DNA from: Triglochin maritima
Taxonomy: Eukaryota; Streptophyta; Magnoliopsida; Alismatales; Juncaginaceae
Length of the DNA: 64,000 bases
Direction of reading: 5' to 3'
NCBI GenBank assembly: GCA_963682175.1
Contig: OY821771.1
Location: 39,142,201-39,206,200 of the forward strand
Shown: positions 43,241-56,000 of the stretch, piece by piece
How the letters are laid out: each line of letters begins with the position of its first letter
Position numbering within the stretch: position 1 is the first letter of the stretch
Notes under the pieces: model-generated
Seen by the model: only the letters and a program-made list of their open reading frames with translations
What the model was told of the DNA's origin: nothing
The model's database searches: none
Translations under genes and position numbers: made by a program

Positions 43241-46200
43241 TTCACCAAGAGCACCTAAAGCGGACAAGACTCCACTACCTACCTACCACACCAATGGTGA
43301 CTGCTCACCCGTCAATTACTAACCACCTCAGCGGCACAGTGACCGCTCCACAGGCAACTTCGCAGCTGTGTCGTCTGCTGAACACGGCTACCCTACAGGC
43401 AGGAGAGGAATTTCTAGGATTTGAAGGAATGGTGGGTGAAGAAGTTGGCCTGGCAGCAGCTGAGCGAGAGAGGCTACAGTATCTGATTCTTTGAGGCTAC
43501 AAAGTCGCTTCCACCTTTTTTTCCTTTCTGAGGAGAGTTGAAACTTCTGGACTGATGCTGCTTAGAATTGGAGAAGTTTGGCTTATTATCTGACATATCT
43601 TATTAATTCTGTCTTAATGACCACAAACATAGGCTATCTTTTTGAGATGGATCTGTGTTTTCACGGGTTCGTCTATTTAATTCAATGCACTCAAAAACTA
43701 TTATAAAAAAAACAGGTATCCATCAAGACATTGTCTACATGATTAATACAATTGCAGTTCTGAATGCTAAAGGCACTCATCAACAGGCATTTACGTCACA
43801 CACTCACATTGAAGATTTTTAGGCTTGATGCTGATTATTAGTAAATAAAAATGTTGTCAAATATTCAAATCCAACTCATTTACAGATTTACTGCTACACA
43901 GGTAACTAAATCTCAATCTGATAAATCATATAATTTTTGTCCAGCTATAAACTTGTCCTCTTGGTATGATATTTTGTAATAAAGCATTGCTTAAAATTTA
44001 CTACCAGCATTTACTACTTGGCACATTTTGTTTCAGGTGAAACCATTGAAAAGGAGTACATAGCTTGGGATGCATTGTTTCGATTGCCTATCTTAGGTTT
44101 GGAGGAGTATGACATTGCGGAACAGATCTTGCCTTCAGACTCGGATGGGACTTCATCTATGAGATGTTTGTTCCCAGCTTGTCCCCTCTTGTTGCATTTT
44201 AATTTTCTCTGATCACGTTAGTAAATTCACATGCACTTGTGTTGACAACATATAAGAACAGACAATTCAAAGCAACAGGAACATATACTATGCACTTGTG
44301 TTCTCTATTTGTTACGGTTCCAGTGTTCCATCTTTAGCCTACAACGTGCAAGGACCATTTTGGGGCCAAATAGTTCTCATTGTCTTTTGATTTTATTCCC
44401 TTCTAAAATTTCCCGTGTGGTTAGTTAACCAACTTAGCTAAATAGCTAGCAGCTGTGGTTTCACCCACACTGTCCAGAACTCTAAACGCATAGCATCTAT
44501 GAGAGGCTACGATGCCTGCAACTGCATCTGTTCATCAAATGTGCTAGTAAACTACGATACCAGACAGCCCAGGTTAGTACCACAACAAGAGAAGCCTACA
44601 TTTGTAACACATTTAATTATTGTCTTTTCTTCTTTGAGCAGTTTTATGATCTATCTCGTAATGTACCGTGACATTTTAAAACTTTATGCAGTATAACTCA
44701 TGCCTAAATATCCTGTTGTAATATTATTAATCAGTGATAATCCAAGGAGGATTACCACTGTCCTGAGTAAATTACATGAGGAAGTCTGAAGAACCCTTAT
44801 TTTCCTTTTGTGAGTTTAATCCTACTTTCCTAATTAATTAACATGGAATATGAGTTGGTTCCTGACAAGCATAAAACTCTTAAAAAGAAATAGTTTATTC
44901 AGCTTTTGGCGCCTTAAAAGGCAAGCCACGAATGGGCAAGCTTGGGGGGGCATGCATCTGTGACAGGGACGTGTGTGTTGGAGCATAGTTAATTGGTTGG
45001 TAGGAATGAGGAATTAATAGAAAGTACAGTGGGTGGAGTGGTCGCCTGGACGGGGTCCCCAACTTGCACTTTCCTATTACCACCCGAAACTTTCTTTCTT
45101 CTTTACAAAAAGACACAAAGGAAAGCTATGAGAAATAAATGATTTGGATCTAGATTTTGATCATTGCGATTGTGTTCGTCTGAGAGTGAACAATTAGGCG
45201 GAAATATCAACATCACAATCTGTTAGGATTATATTCTTCATTTTTCAAACTTGTCTCCTGATGTAGTAATAAACAATTGCAAAGCCAAGCATGATCAAGG
45301 GGCAGTAGTCGGGAATCTGTCTCTTGCTTTCTGTCTGGAAGGATTTCAGTACGTGACAAACAAACACAGGATAACCTACCTATGAATTTGAAAGTTTCAT
45401 CATCTGTTGTAGCTAATTTTGAAGGCTACTCTGCATCTAGAATTAAGAAAACTTGTGGTCAAGCTTAAGCACTCATGTAGCTGTGGGATTAGCCAGGCAT
45501 TTGTTCTCCTTTGATTGTTGTGTATGGAGCTTTCTTAGTTAATGTATGTAGGGTGATATAGGCTATTTTTTATTTCATTTCTTTTCACATCACTAGTTTT
45601 ATGAGCTTGCATGCTAATATACTCATTGTGTATCCCACATGATTCAATACCAATCGGGTGAGGAAGGGACGTTGTATCGCGCTTCTCAATCCAGTAACAA
45701 CTCCTGGTTAGTTCAATGTAGATTCAAAATCTATGTTAATAATTAAAAGTAAATACAAGGATTAAGGAATGGTACAAGTCATGGAGATGGATGAATTATG
45801 TAACATGAGTGACTTCACATTTCTCACCAACGGATTGACTTTATTCGTTGGACGTTGGATCCAATCTCATCGATTAATTTCACGTGGTGGGTACAAGACA
45901 AGTTCTTTTCCAGTTGAGGCACGTGATCCAACAGGCCTTGCCTGGGATCTAAATATAGATTGTGTTCTCTAAAATGGGCTTCCGTGGACCACATAACTAT
46001 GTATTTACTACAACCACCTTAACATATATTCCTATAACTATGTATGTCTTTACTCTACCATATGGCAGTAATTCAGTAGATAAACAGGAATACATTTTAA
46101 TGTTTATGTTGCAGGAGTAGTGTGTCTTAATAGCTTGTGAGTTATAAAAAATAGAGTACATTCTACTTCCTTGGACCACGTGGTGATTCCTACATTCAAA

Positions 46201-46335
46201 TACAGTGTTGATGTAATTTGTAGTTCACCATCTCTGATGCAAATAATAATGCCAAATCATTACTTTTCTCCTTACGTATATATAAAATGCATCCACAAAA
46301 CAGAAGTAGACATAAAGACATTTTTCAACCACCCC

Positions 46336-46366
<31 letters not shown>

Positions 46367-47282
46367 ACTGTGGCAATTGAGGCCAGAAGGCATAAACATT
46401 ATTGCGATTATCCAAAAGTAAGAGACTTTGGAATTCCGGTTGTTGGACTGTTTGATTTTACGTTGCTGAGTTGACAAAGACTAGTCATTGTGAAGAATTG
46501 AGAAACCTCCATTCCTCATGATTTTGTTGCCATCATTAGTACTATAAAAAGATGCTTTTCGTACTGCCTGGTTGAGAGCTCTGGATTGGTTTCGTCTCCA
46601 ACTTGCTTTGCTTTGCCGCACCATTCCATGTGAATGTGAATTCCTTACTCACTCAACCTTTGGTTTGTTTCTTCTTTGTTTACTTAATTACAAACGTTGT
46701 TATGGTTTTAGATTAAAGCAGTTGTTTCTATTTGTTATTTGTGTACCACTCATGACCACTGTACATATGTAATAATAACTCATTACATGGAAGGAACACA
46801 TCTACTTGTTATTGGTCGAACTAGACAAAGACAAGAAGTTACAATAATCGTCCTTTCTTTGTTTGAGATGAAAGTGATTGGGTTGAGCTAGAGCTAGACC
46901 AAGCCATGTGTTTATCTAGCATCAGAATTTTCTACTAATTTTTAGAGCGACAATATGTGTGTGTCCCATCAAACATGCTCACTCGGTTGATGTGCACAAT
47001 AAATGAGATAATTGAACCAGTACAAATATCGTTAAGATGTTTTAATTAATTTTAGTGATTTTTATAACATTTCATTTCGACCAAAAATCAACCATCAGTT
47101 AAATATCTTATTTTTCTCGTATGGAAGTTGAACTTGTTTCCGATACCGTTAAGTAATTACATGAATTGATCTTGACAAGTGGGGTTAGAACATTTGTTTG
47201 ATGAGGTTGTGTTCCAAACGAGAGTGAATGTCACAGCTATTACCTTCTTCCTGCACCAAATTAAGAGGAGTTCGACGAAATA
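43241..47282. other. Long stretch without a supported gene
   Basis: One exon-like piece stands out: 44036-44200 follows a TTTGTTTCAG acceptor and stays open (IEKEYIAWDALFRLPILGLE), but I do not recognise the protein and see no partner exons. The open reading at 43240-43494 just after the LINE is also unrecognised. The rest is AT-rich noncoding sequence and contains a C25 homopolymer (46332-46356). Confidence 0.3.
46332..46356 (+). repeat. C25 homopolymer followed by A11
   Basis: Twenty-five consecutive C residues followed directly by eleven A residues. Such long poly(C) is rare in AT-rich plant DNA, and its exact length is unreliable in sequencing. Confidence 0.85.
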
Positions 47283-47287
47283 CTTAT

Positions 47288-47635
47288 TTGATAAACTTAT
47301 TGTTAAACACAAATTGTGTGCAACACTTTATAATAGAGTTAGATCAACTACCATTCATCTAAGTGTTTAAGTTTTGTTAAGGTGGTTGACCAACCAAATT
47401 TAACATGGTATCAGAACGGGTCGATTGACCTGTGGGGGCTCACTCTAACATATATTGTCCACGCGTAGATACAGAGAAAATTATCTTAGTCACGCGTGCG
47501 GGGGAGTGTTGAGAAAATAGTCTCACATTGCTAAACACAAATTGTCTGCAACACTCTATAATAGAGTTGGATCCATTACCCTTCACCTAAGTGTTTAAGT
47601 TTTGTTAAGGTGATGGACTAACCAAATTTAATACT
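47288..47635 (+). mobile_element. TRIM (terminal-repeat retrotransposon in miniature), 348 bp
   Basis: Two short LTRs, 47288-47405 and 47507-47635, share long stretches (for example AAACACAAATTGTSTGCAAC and AAGTGTTTAAGTTTTGTTAA). A primer site TGGTATCAGAAC (47406-47417), complementary to initiator tRNA-Met as in Copia elements, follows the first LTR. A polypurine tract GCGTGCGGGGGAG (47494-47506) precedes the second. Exact 5-bp duplications CTTAT flank it (47283-47287 and 47636-47640). The first bases of LTR1 are decayed (TTGATAAAC against TGTTGAGAAAATAG). No coding capacity. Confidence 0.88.
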
Positions 47636-47714
47636 TATAGAATCTAAAATTACAAAAATCATAACATTTATAAACACAATTAACATGAGTTAGAATATCA
47701 TTGAGTAACAAATC

Positions 47715-48014
47715 ATGGAGGAGCAGCGCGCTGAAGTAGATATTGGGTTTTCTTTCTACGTGTCTCGTTACAGAAGTTTGAGTAGTGTCTTCTCTTGTTC
47801 CACGTCCATCTTACTTCTGATGGTTTTTGTCTTGGGTGCCACAGTGCACAGACTAGTAGGTCAATTGGACTGGGAAGTGAGTCTAATTTTGCTAGCTTTT
47901 GTGATTGGTGGGATGGTTTTGATGATACATATGGGGGTACAATTGTGTGAAACTGTGAAGTACTTGCATTTTTTTAATAATCTCCTCAAAACTTCTATAC
48001 AAGACCGGATCTAG
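47715..48014 (+). CDS. Hypothetical small membrane protein, C-terminus lost in a hAT MITE
   Basis: A 99-residue frame starts MEEQRAEVDIGFSFYVSRYR. It has two strongly hydrophobic segments (about residues 30-44 and 54-75: SILLLMVFVLGATV and VSLILLAFVIGGMVLM) separated by a short charged turn. This looks like real coding sequence rather than random AT-rich DNA, but I do not recognise the family. Its last five residues (QDRI region) come from the hAT MITE starting at 48000, so the original gene probably continued further and is now truncated. It could be the first exon of a gene or a decayed gene. Confidence 0.35.
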   Translation: MEEQRAEVDIGFSFYVSRYRSLSSVFSCSTSILLLMVFVLGATVHRLVGQLDWEVSLILLAFVIGGMVLMIHMGVQLCETVKYLHFFNNLLKTSIQDRI

Positions 48015-48526
48015 AAATATTTTTTTGGTGGGGCAGACTCTCTCCACATTGGTCGATTTTTTAATGACTCAAAACTTTAAGATGATACTTTAAATTAATT
48101 AATTAAAAAATAAAATTTGAAAATATCTTTCCTATTTTTGACATTTTTCCAAACCTGAATAAATTAAAATTTAAACATCCAAAATAAATTTTTACAATCA
48201 TAAAACACAAACAAATTTTTACAACCATAAAACATGACATATCAGTTAAACAACTAATTAACTAAATAATTTAATATAAAAACTACAAATAAAAGTCATT
48301 ACAAAATCATTCTTCTAAACTTTATGTCTTGAAAATATTTCATGATCGTTTTATCATCAATGGAGTCAAGTGCACGGCACACCGGCGGGGGAAGGAGTTG
48401 TGCCGATCGATTTGGGGAGGAAGACATCAGATTTAAGGAAGGAAGAGGAGAGGATTGCATTTGCACGAGTCGGTTGGGATTCCAAAAAAAAATTGGGAAA
48501 TCAGGGTGAACGTGCATCCGCCCCTG
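48000..48526. mobile_element. hAT-type non-autonomous element, 527 bp
   Basis: The ends read CAAGACCGGATCTAGAAATA and, inverted, CAGGGGCGGATGCACG. Imperfect 8-bp duplications CTTCTATA (47992-47999) and CTTATGTA (48527-48534) flank it. The left 200 bp closely resembles the element at 60619 (GGTGGGGCAGA.., ACTTTAAG-TGATA-TTTAAA). No coding capacity. Confidence 0.75.
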
Positions 48527-48534
48527 CTTATGTA

Positions 48535-51500
48535 CTCTTCTCAACTCTTTTCCATTTAAAGTTTCGGATTTTATTTAATTTTTTTAGTGTTATTTAATGG
48601 AACTAATATGAATAGGCATAACGTTTGAATAAGAAGAGAGAAAATCTTAACTAGTTTGCAATTATTGGATCTCAACCTGTCATCCAAGGTAACTTGTGTA
48701 ATGTCTTTAATGTTAAAAGCATTAGGATGAGGGTTTGACGAAAATGAATCAGAGGAGTAACCATTAGGTGAGTTCCTACACGGTAGAAATATGGAATGAA
48801 TTTTTAAGGGTGCCTTGGATTTAGAATAATTATTAGGAGGGTGCTTGTACGTTCTGTTTTATTAATACACCATTTTCTTAACATAACCAAATCATATAGA
48901 TGGATGTTTATTTTGGTAGTAGCGAACCAAAATGAAATAAAAAAAGGTAAACTATGATGAGGTTGGGGGTATGCGATACATTTTAATTTCAATTATGTAC
49001 ATATAAATAGTAACCTTAGGTAGTGTGTCAAAAATTATACTCTCTTATGATGTAAGTTAGTTAAACAGGTCTTGTCAGTATATTACCTATTAGCTTAATA
49101 ACGACTACTTGGGTATGCAATTGTATTTCAACCCATTAATAAATAATAGTTTAGATTTAGATTGAATGAATACTATCATGCCCCAAAAGACATTTGTGCT
49201 TGTGATTATGCACCCATATAACACTGATAAAAGTTTATCCATGCGCTAGTTATTCTATAGTAGTAGATATATAAACAATTTGCTAATTAATTATTATGCA
49301 ATGCTTACGTTTCATATTTTGAGAGATTTAGAGAAATTTGTGCTCGTGCAAATATGGCAAATTTTCAGGAGAATGTGTTATTCATGTTGTTTATCTAGAA
49401 GTAGTCCTCGTAAATAGTTAAAAATGATAAAAGGTAGAATTAAGATGAAAGATACATGATTTGTAATATTATATATTATATGATAAAACAATTTTGGAAC
49501 CATCTACGGAACCATGAGATGTATGTAACAATTTCCAACCTCGACCATTCAGAATAGATGGAATTTACATTTAGCATCCTATATATGCGGATCTACTAAC
49601 TATCTTTGATTGAGCAATCCATGATAACAGACGCTGTCTTGTACAACATGACAACTTTAATTTGAAGACAAATCCTTATAGCTCCTCTCTCAGAATAATA
49701 CATATTTTGTCAAATCATTCTACTACTTTCGCACTAAATTCAAGTCATGGAAAGATAATTTTTTGTTTTGTTTGGACAGTCATTAATGACAAATCCTAAC
49801 ATTTGACAATAATATCAAGAAATTAAGGATTCAGATTCAGTGGTCCGAGTCGCTGCCCCATCTGTAAATGCGAATATGAATCTGTAAATCACATATTCTT
49901 AGAATGCATTATTGCCCCATAATGCTATCTCAGACCTTCTTTACGCTCACTGTTCGGTTTGACGCAAGCTTGGGCACTCAACTTAGCTTAATGCTACTCT
50001 ACTCCTACTTCTGGACTGAGTACTCCCTCATGCTGCGAGACTTCTACTCCAACTCCTCGTCGTGGATCTCCGCCCTCCGGAATGATCGGCCACCTAGTCT
50101 ATCCTTTGAAAATGTGTAGCAATGATTCATTCGCCTAGTGATTAGCAACTAATTATTCTCTCCCCACTCCCCAGTATATTATGTTTATTTTGTATCTCTC
50201 CCTGTATGACATATAATGTCGCTGCTTTATAACAATGACTTATGTGTTGACATTTGCCTATGAATTAATATATTTTTTAACACTTTAAAAAATATGTCTA
50301 TAACAAAATATAATGACACGCTATTAATTTGTGCGTTATGAAATGAACCCTGCTGTCGTATAATTAAAAATCTTTCTCTTTTTAGTTATTATTAACTTTA
50401 CCAGATGTGCAAAGTATACAAAAGTTGTGATAGCTGTGAGTTACGTTATTTAGGTTGATTAAAAAAAATGAAATAACTTTGCCAATAAATACGAGCTTAT
50501 AAACATCCACACAAAAAGAAATAGATTGTAGAAATAGAAAAGAAGGGAAGTTTTCACTTGTTTGTGGAGACACAATATATCTTGTTCCCATGTAATATTC
50601 CCCAAACAGAAGATGTTGTTGAACAATTTTATTGTATTTAAACTTATGGAAGTGTGTTAAAACTGTAAATCACAGTACTATGTGGAACTAATCACATGAA
50701 TGGTGAATTTAAAAAACACCCTCAACAAATCAGTGTGCCCTCCTCTTAAATGTGTGACAATCCCACAGGCATTTATGATTTGTCAAATAATTTTCTACTG
50801 TAATATTCTAACTGAATTCAATACAGACCCATTATCGACAGGGCAATCTCATGATCAACTTTGTTAGGGGGATTATTGCATTTTATTGCAACTTAGAATC
50901 CTGTAATTGCGCTGTTTTTATAGGATATCTAAAGAAAACAAATATGTTTTCTGTTTGTTAATTTTGGATCTAACTTCACTTCATTAATAAAATTGTTAAA
51001 CCCAAGCTAGATTGTTTTGCCATCGAACTCATTGAACCCAACCGACCGTAATATATAGAGATAAAAGCAAACCATTGGGAGATAATACATATGCAATGTA
51101 AGTTTTGTACATGAAGCAACTGTGTGGCTGGTCTGGTTTTGATTAGAAATTTGAATTGTTGGCTCTTTTGAAACATAGAAGGATAAGAAATTGTTCAAAA
51201 TGTACTTTGTAGTAAACCATGGAAAATAACTAATACTATTGAGATAATTACCTATCCAAATTAATCCATAATAGTTCCATTTCATGTCTTAATCCAAACG
51301 TTGTGATCCACAGTCTTGCAAAGTTTTGATGTTCATGACTTCAAAGATGTTACAATTCGACCGAAGAAATCGGATTAAATTACAATATTAACCATCATAA
51401 GAAATCATTTTGTCCTGATTTTCTTTCATGGATGGCGCAAATATTGCTATGCACTTTTGTTGGCATTGTGTTTGAAATCCAGTAGATTGCAAGTATAAGA

Positions 51501-52662
51501 ATCATCCGGATTGTGATTCGCAATAATTTGATTTGTGTGCAATAGAAATAATCACGATCTTGATTGTTTTGAGATTGAAAAGTATTTATAATCTATAAGT
51601 AAAAGGATTTATCTACGAGAGGTGTGCATGTCTTCCTTTGGGCGCTTAGGTGATGTACCCAAAGGATGGTGCTTAAATTTATTTAGTGGGGCTGAGTAAC
51701 ATGGAAAAGTTGAGAAATGGGTATTCATGCATTCATTATTCTTCTCAACGGTGAAATTATGGCTAGCATGCATTTTGGATTGTGATTTTTCTTCACCACG
51801 CCTTAGGGATTTTCCATGTTATATCAAATGTTTCGTTCTTGGTTCTTTTTTTACAACCATATGACTTTATTTTTCGACGTTTCCACTTAAGGATGTGTAA
51901 ACGACTTGAATTCAGTCTGAGTTTCTGGAAGCACTTAAAGCTTTAACTATTTCCTTCAGAAAGACGAATTCCTTTTTTCTCTTCTAAATTTTTAAAAAAT
52001 AAAATTAAGATCTTTGGTCAACATGCACAAGCAAGTCTAACTTTATTTAAATGAAATTGAAGTCCCAAGTCCAATGAGAACCCAAAGAGCTAGCAAGCTA
52101 GCTAGCTATGTAAGATGTATCTATCCATGTAGATCTCCGAATCCAAGCAAAGTTCCAACCCAAACAAACCTGAAATTAAATAGGTTGCATCCCTCACATG
52201 ATGGTACATGAAAAGCAAAAGAAGAAAACAAGGGAAGCAGATAGATTTGGAAAATACTTAATAATAGAATTCCCACTTAGAGAAGAGAAGGGAATCCAGT
52301 TGAGTTGTGGTGGGAACAAACACTCTAAGACAAACCCCCCACCATGCCCATGGTGTGGTGAGAGAAAAAAGTTTCCCCTCTCTCTCCTCACAGACCCTGC
52401 AAGCTTGGAAAGAAATGGAGAGCTCAGTGCAGGAGAGACTGCTTCTCTCAGGGATTCCTTTCCCTCCCAACCCCACCTCTCTCTACAAACCCTAAACTTA
52501 GCAACACTTCAACAACAAAAAAATTGAATTTTTTTGCTTAAGTTTTTAATTTTCCATTTGTGTGGTTATAGTAGGACTGTAGTGTAGGAGTACCCTTTTG
52601 GTTGTTTGCTTGCTTGCCTTTTTCTTTTCTTATTATTTTATTGTTGGTTTGGTTTTGCTTTC
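48535..52662. other. Mostly AT-rich noncoding sequence
   Basis: No supported gene apart from a possible LINE zf-RVT remnant near 49.85 kb. The region 52300-52510 is less AT-rich and CT-rich, directly upstream of the MIR160 transcription unit, and may include its promoter. Confidence 0.4.
49830..49925 (+). pseudogene. Possible LINE zf-RVT remnant
   Basis: The translated text CPICKCEYESVNHIFLECII matches the zinc-binding motif of LINE ORF2 C-termini (C..C..E....H.F..C). Only this motif survives, and flanking text is not convincing. Confidence 0.4.
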
Positions 52663-52680
52663 GGCCTATAAATTCCACCC
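52663..52680 (+). promoter_or_regulatory. TATA box, candidate pri-MIR160 core promoter
   Basis: CCTATAAATTCC at about 52666-52677 lies 250 bp upstream of the MIR160 hairpin, on the same strand, with CT-rich sequence downstream as in many pri-miRNA leaders. Assignment is inference from position. Confidence 0.45.
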
Positions 52681-52894
52681 TCCACCTCTTTGTTTCCTTA
52701 CACTTTTCTTCTCCTTCCTCCTACCCTATGTTCATGTTGCGTCTCTTTTTCCCCCTCCCTCTCTAGACTTTGGTGGTGATCATATATAGCTAGTAAGATC
52801 ATGTCATTAGAAGAGCAAATTCTTGCAAAGATGAGGTTGAGATGGTTTGTATATAATTATGATGTAGGGTGAGGTGTAAATTAGAATTACAAAT

Positions 52895-53015
52895 GGAATG
52901 GGGTATGTACGTATGCCTGGCTCCCTGTATGCCACACGTATAGACCAATCCATGAGCTGATTGGCTACTATGGGTGGCGTGCGAGGAGCCAAGCATACAC
53001 CAATCTATCCCATCC
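52895..53015 (+). ncRNA. MIR160: MIR160 precursor hairpin
   Basis: The 21 bases at 52914-52934 (TGCCTGGCTCCCTGTATG then CCA) are the conserved land-plant miR160 sequence. The opposite arm at 52977-52997 (GCGTGCGAGGAGCCAAGCAT then A) is a good star strand that pairs with the expected 2-base 3' overhangs. The loop includes ACCAATC..GATTGGCT, which extends the stem. The precursor is about 110 nt. miR160 directs cleavage of the auxin response factor mRNAs ARF10, ARF16 and ARF17. The star differs from the commonest form by a few bases, all compatible with pairing. This is the one functional host gene in the window I am confident of. Confidence 0.95.
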
Positions 53016-56000
53016 CTCAACCCTTTTCTTCTCTCTCATATCTTTCTTCTAGATTTCGTTGCAGACAACATATATATCAGATCTTCATTCTTGGTTTGAT
53101 TAATTGTTTTCTACTTGCTTGCTTTTGTTGTTACATTTCATGTACGTGCTAATGTTGGATGTCTGTTGCAGCAATCAAGTTGGCATGAGATGTTCATGAA
53201 CTACTTAATGGGTAAGTGTGATGGTTTGATTTGTTTGAAGTAGTTTTTTTTCCAGAACTTTGTGTAGAGAGAGAGATGCTTGCTTGTTGACCTTTGCTAA
53301 GAAAGCCACGTATGGTTTCTTTATCTTATTATGTTTGTGTGATTTCATTCTTTGATTTTTCTTTCCTTTTTTGGTGATGGAAGGTATTTAATACATCTGT
53401 ACCTTTTGATTGAAAATTTAAGTTGTGATGAAATAAAGGAACCCAAGGGTGTCAATTTTTTCAAAAGTTCAAATGCAATCTTATTGGTTTCCTTTATTAC
53501 ATCTATTCCAAAATTAGTTATTTTATCACATGTTGTGGTTACTACTTTATGTCAGTTTTCATACTTTGTCAATGATTAATCATTACATTTTCTAGACTAA
53601 CCCTTGTAGTCAATTTGTAGGATATGCTAATTTTGAGCTTGTAATCTAGCTGAATACTACTCTATAAACTTTCCATCTTAATTTTGTTATTCAGGTGTAC
53701 TAATCCCTCTCTTACCAACCACATTTTGTGCAATATGGACTCAAGTGGTCTTAAATAGGAAATTACTGGTAAAAACTGTAATCAAGTCTTAGATCAATAT
53801 ATGTACCCCTTAAACCAACTTACTAAAACATTAGATCTTGCATTTGTGATTATGATATTGGTTAGCCAAATGCCATTGATGTTTTCTGTTTTTTTTTCTT
53901 TTTATTTGTTTGATAATTCATATAAGAAGTATGTATCTTCGTATTGGAATTTTTTTTTTTTGCTTTTGATAAGTTTCAGGTTGGACATTGAGAGGAGCTG
54001 TGATTCACCACTTCTAATCCCATGATGTGGGATGTTTAACAAGCACTGTGTTATTTACCTTCGTTGCAACTTGCTTCTAACCTTTGCAGAAAATACTACT
54101 TACACAAATTGTCAAGGATGTTCTCTAGTGTCAATAACTCTTCTAGTTAACACTCATATAATTGCCACTGATGGAACTATAATTGTATAAGATTGCGGAG
54201 AAACATGATAAGAAGTTTCAACTATTGTCTATAATTTGATTATTTGGACTGGCCATAAGCCTTTGCACCCATACATGTTTTGTTTTTTGTTGGAGTTGTA
54301 CTCATGGTCCCGTTTATGATGTTCATAAATCACATTCTATATAAAAAAAACTTTACAATCAATTAATCAAACCTCGCAGCACTCACATGAAACCACATTA
54401 TTTTTGTAGCAATGTAGGACGGATGGTAAGATAAAATCATGAATATCACTCATTCGTAAGAGTCCAACTTTTGAGCTTTGAATACATCATACATATAACA
54501 CCTTGTGTGCCAAGCAAAAATCAGGCAATATTCACATGAAATAACATCATTTTTTCAAGTGGTAGGAAAAATAAAGACATTAGTGACGATGTTCGCATGA
54601 AATCACGTAACCTTTGAATGGTTTGGAAATTGGAAAATAAACAGACTTGGCAAGTCTCAAATTCCATGTGAAGATAGGCAGAAGAAGATGAAAGACAATC
54701 ACGCGCGAGTACAAAATTATCAATCAAACTAACTAGTGACCTCTAATAACCCAACCAAACTTACATAATATCTCATGGAATCACATCAATCACATATGCA
54801 GCTCATTGCATCATTAAACCCTACCAAGAAAACTACAAGTACCACTTAAAAGTAAAATCCCTTCCACGTCAAAAAAGAACATCTCATTCTTCTTCCATCG
54901 TTCTTGAATCTCTCTCCCTTCCTTTCTAGTCTAGAGAGAGAGATAGAGAGAGAGAGAGAGAAAAGTAGTGTTTGGAAGGAACATAGTTTTTTGGTTTGGT
55001 TGCAGTTAATACAACCACGAGCAAGTATTCCTTCATACTTTCCATTTTCCGTAGGACTTACAGACCTGCTATTGCTGTTCCCGTCCTTCTCCGTAATTTT
55101 CCTCAAACTCCCGTGGCCTCAACATTATTGACCCTTGGTGAATGACCCAAATGCCCTTGGGGGTTTAGAAGAGAGTCTTGGGTTGTCCGTGGGTGGTTTG
55201 GTCATTTTGGGTGTGTTTGGTGGGAGGCTCGAAGCCCAGCTTTTTGTTTCTGCTTTTTATGGGGACCTTTTTTTTAATGTTTTGGAGATGGGGTGTTATG
55301 ATTAATATTCCCCTCGGTTCCAGAGCTGCCGCTCCTGCCACTTCCTGCGGTACGATGACGACCACTTTTTGCAATTTCGTCCCTCTTCTTCTCTCCAAAT
55401 TACAATGACAACACTCTACTTTGTAAGCGTTGGGTATTATGTATTTTGTCTATTTGTTTTCTTAATTGTTTTTAAAATCCATAAGAAGTAATTAAATATA
55501 AAGTATCATTGACTTAAAAAGTGTTAATTCGATTTGTGGGTTGTAGTAATCAAACAACAACAATGGGAAGGGAAAACGCTTGTGTTAATTCTCATTGAGT
55601 TTTGATGATGTTGCCTATAAATCTTATGTTCAAAGTGTGATTTGTGAGGGTGTTGTTTCAATGAGACTCAAGTTACATATTGTGATTTGTGAGCTTTTGT
55701 TTAAACAGAGAATATCCAATGGCTTTCTTGGCTTGTGAATTGTGATCGATGGGTAGAGCCGTAGAGATTGATTGAGACTTTGCATAATATAATTTTTATA
55801 AAGTTGCATAAACTTCAACAAGTGAACAAACAATATGATTTGAACTACGGAAAGAAGAACAAGAAAGTATTAGTAAAAAATCGGATAGTGGGTTGCCGTG
55901 TCATGAATCATTGCGCATTTATTCTTAATTAAATTGGAAAATAACCGTCTTTAACTAAAGGCTCCCATATCTAAATATTGCATGTCTCTATGGAATATAG

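Noticed and set aside
52198..52527. A 109-residue plus-strand frame upstream of MIR160
   Set aside because: Composition is low-complexity, there is no recognised domain, and overlapping frames exist on both strands; more likely promoter or leader sequence.
55130..55420. GC-richer block with an open frame and AAATGCCCTTGG text as in some transposon ends
   Set aside because: No inverted partner, target duplication or protein motif could be identified.
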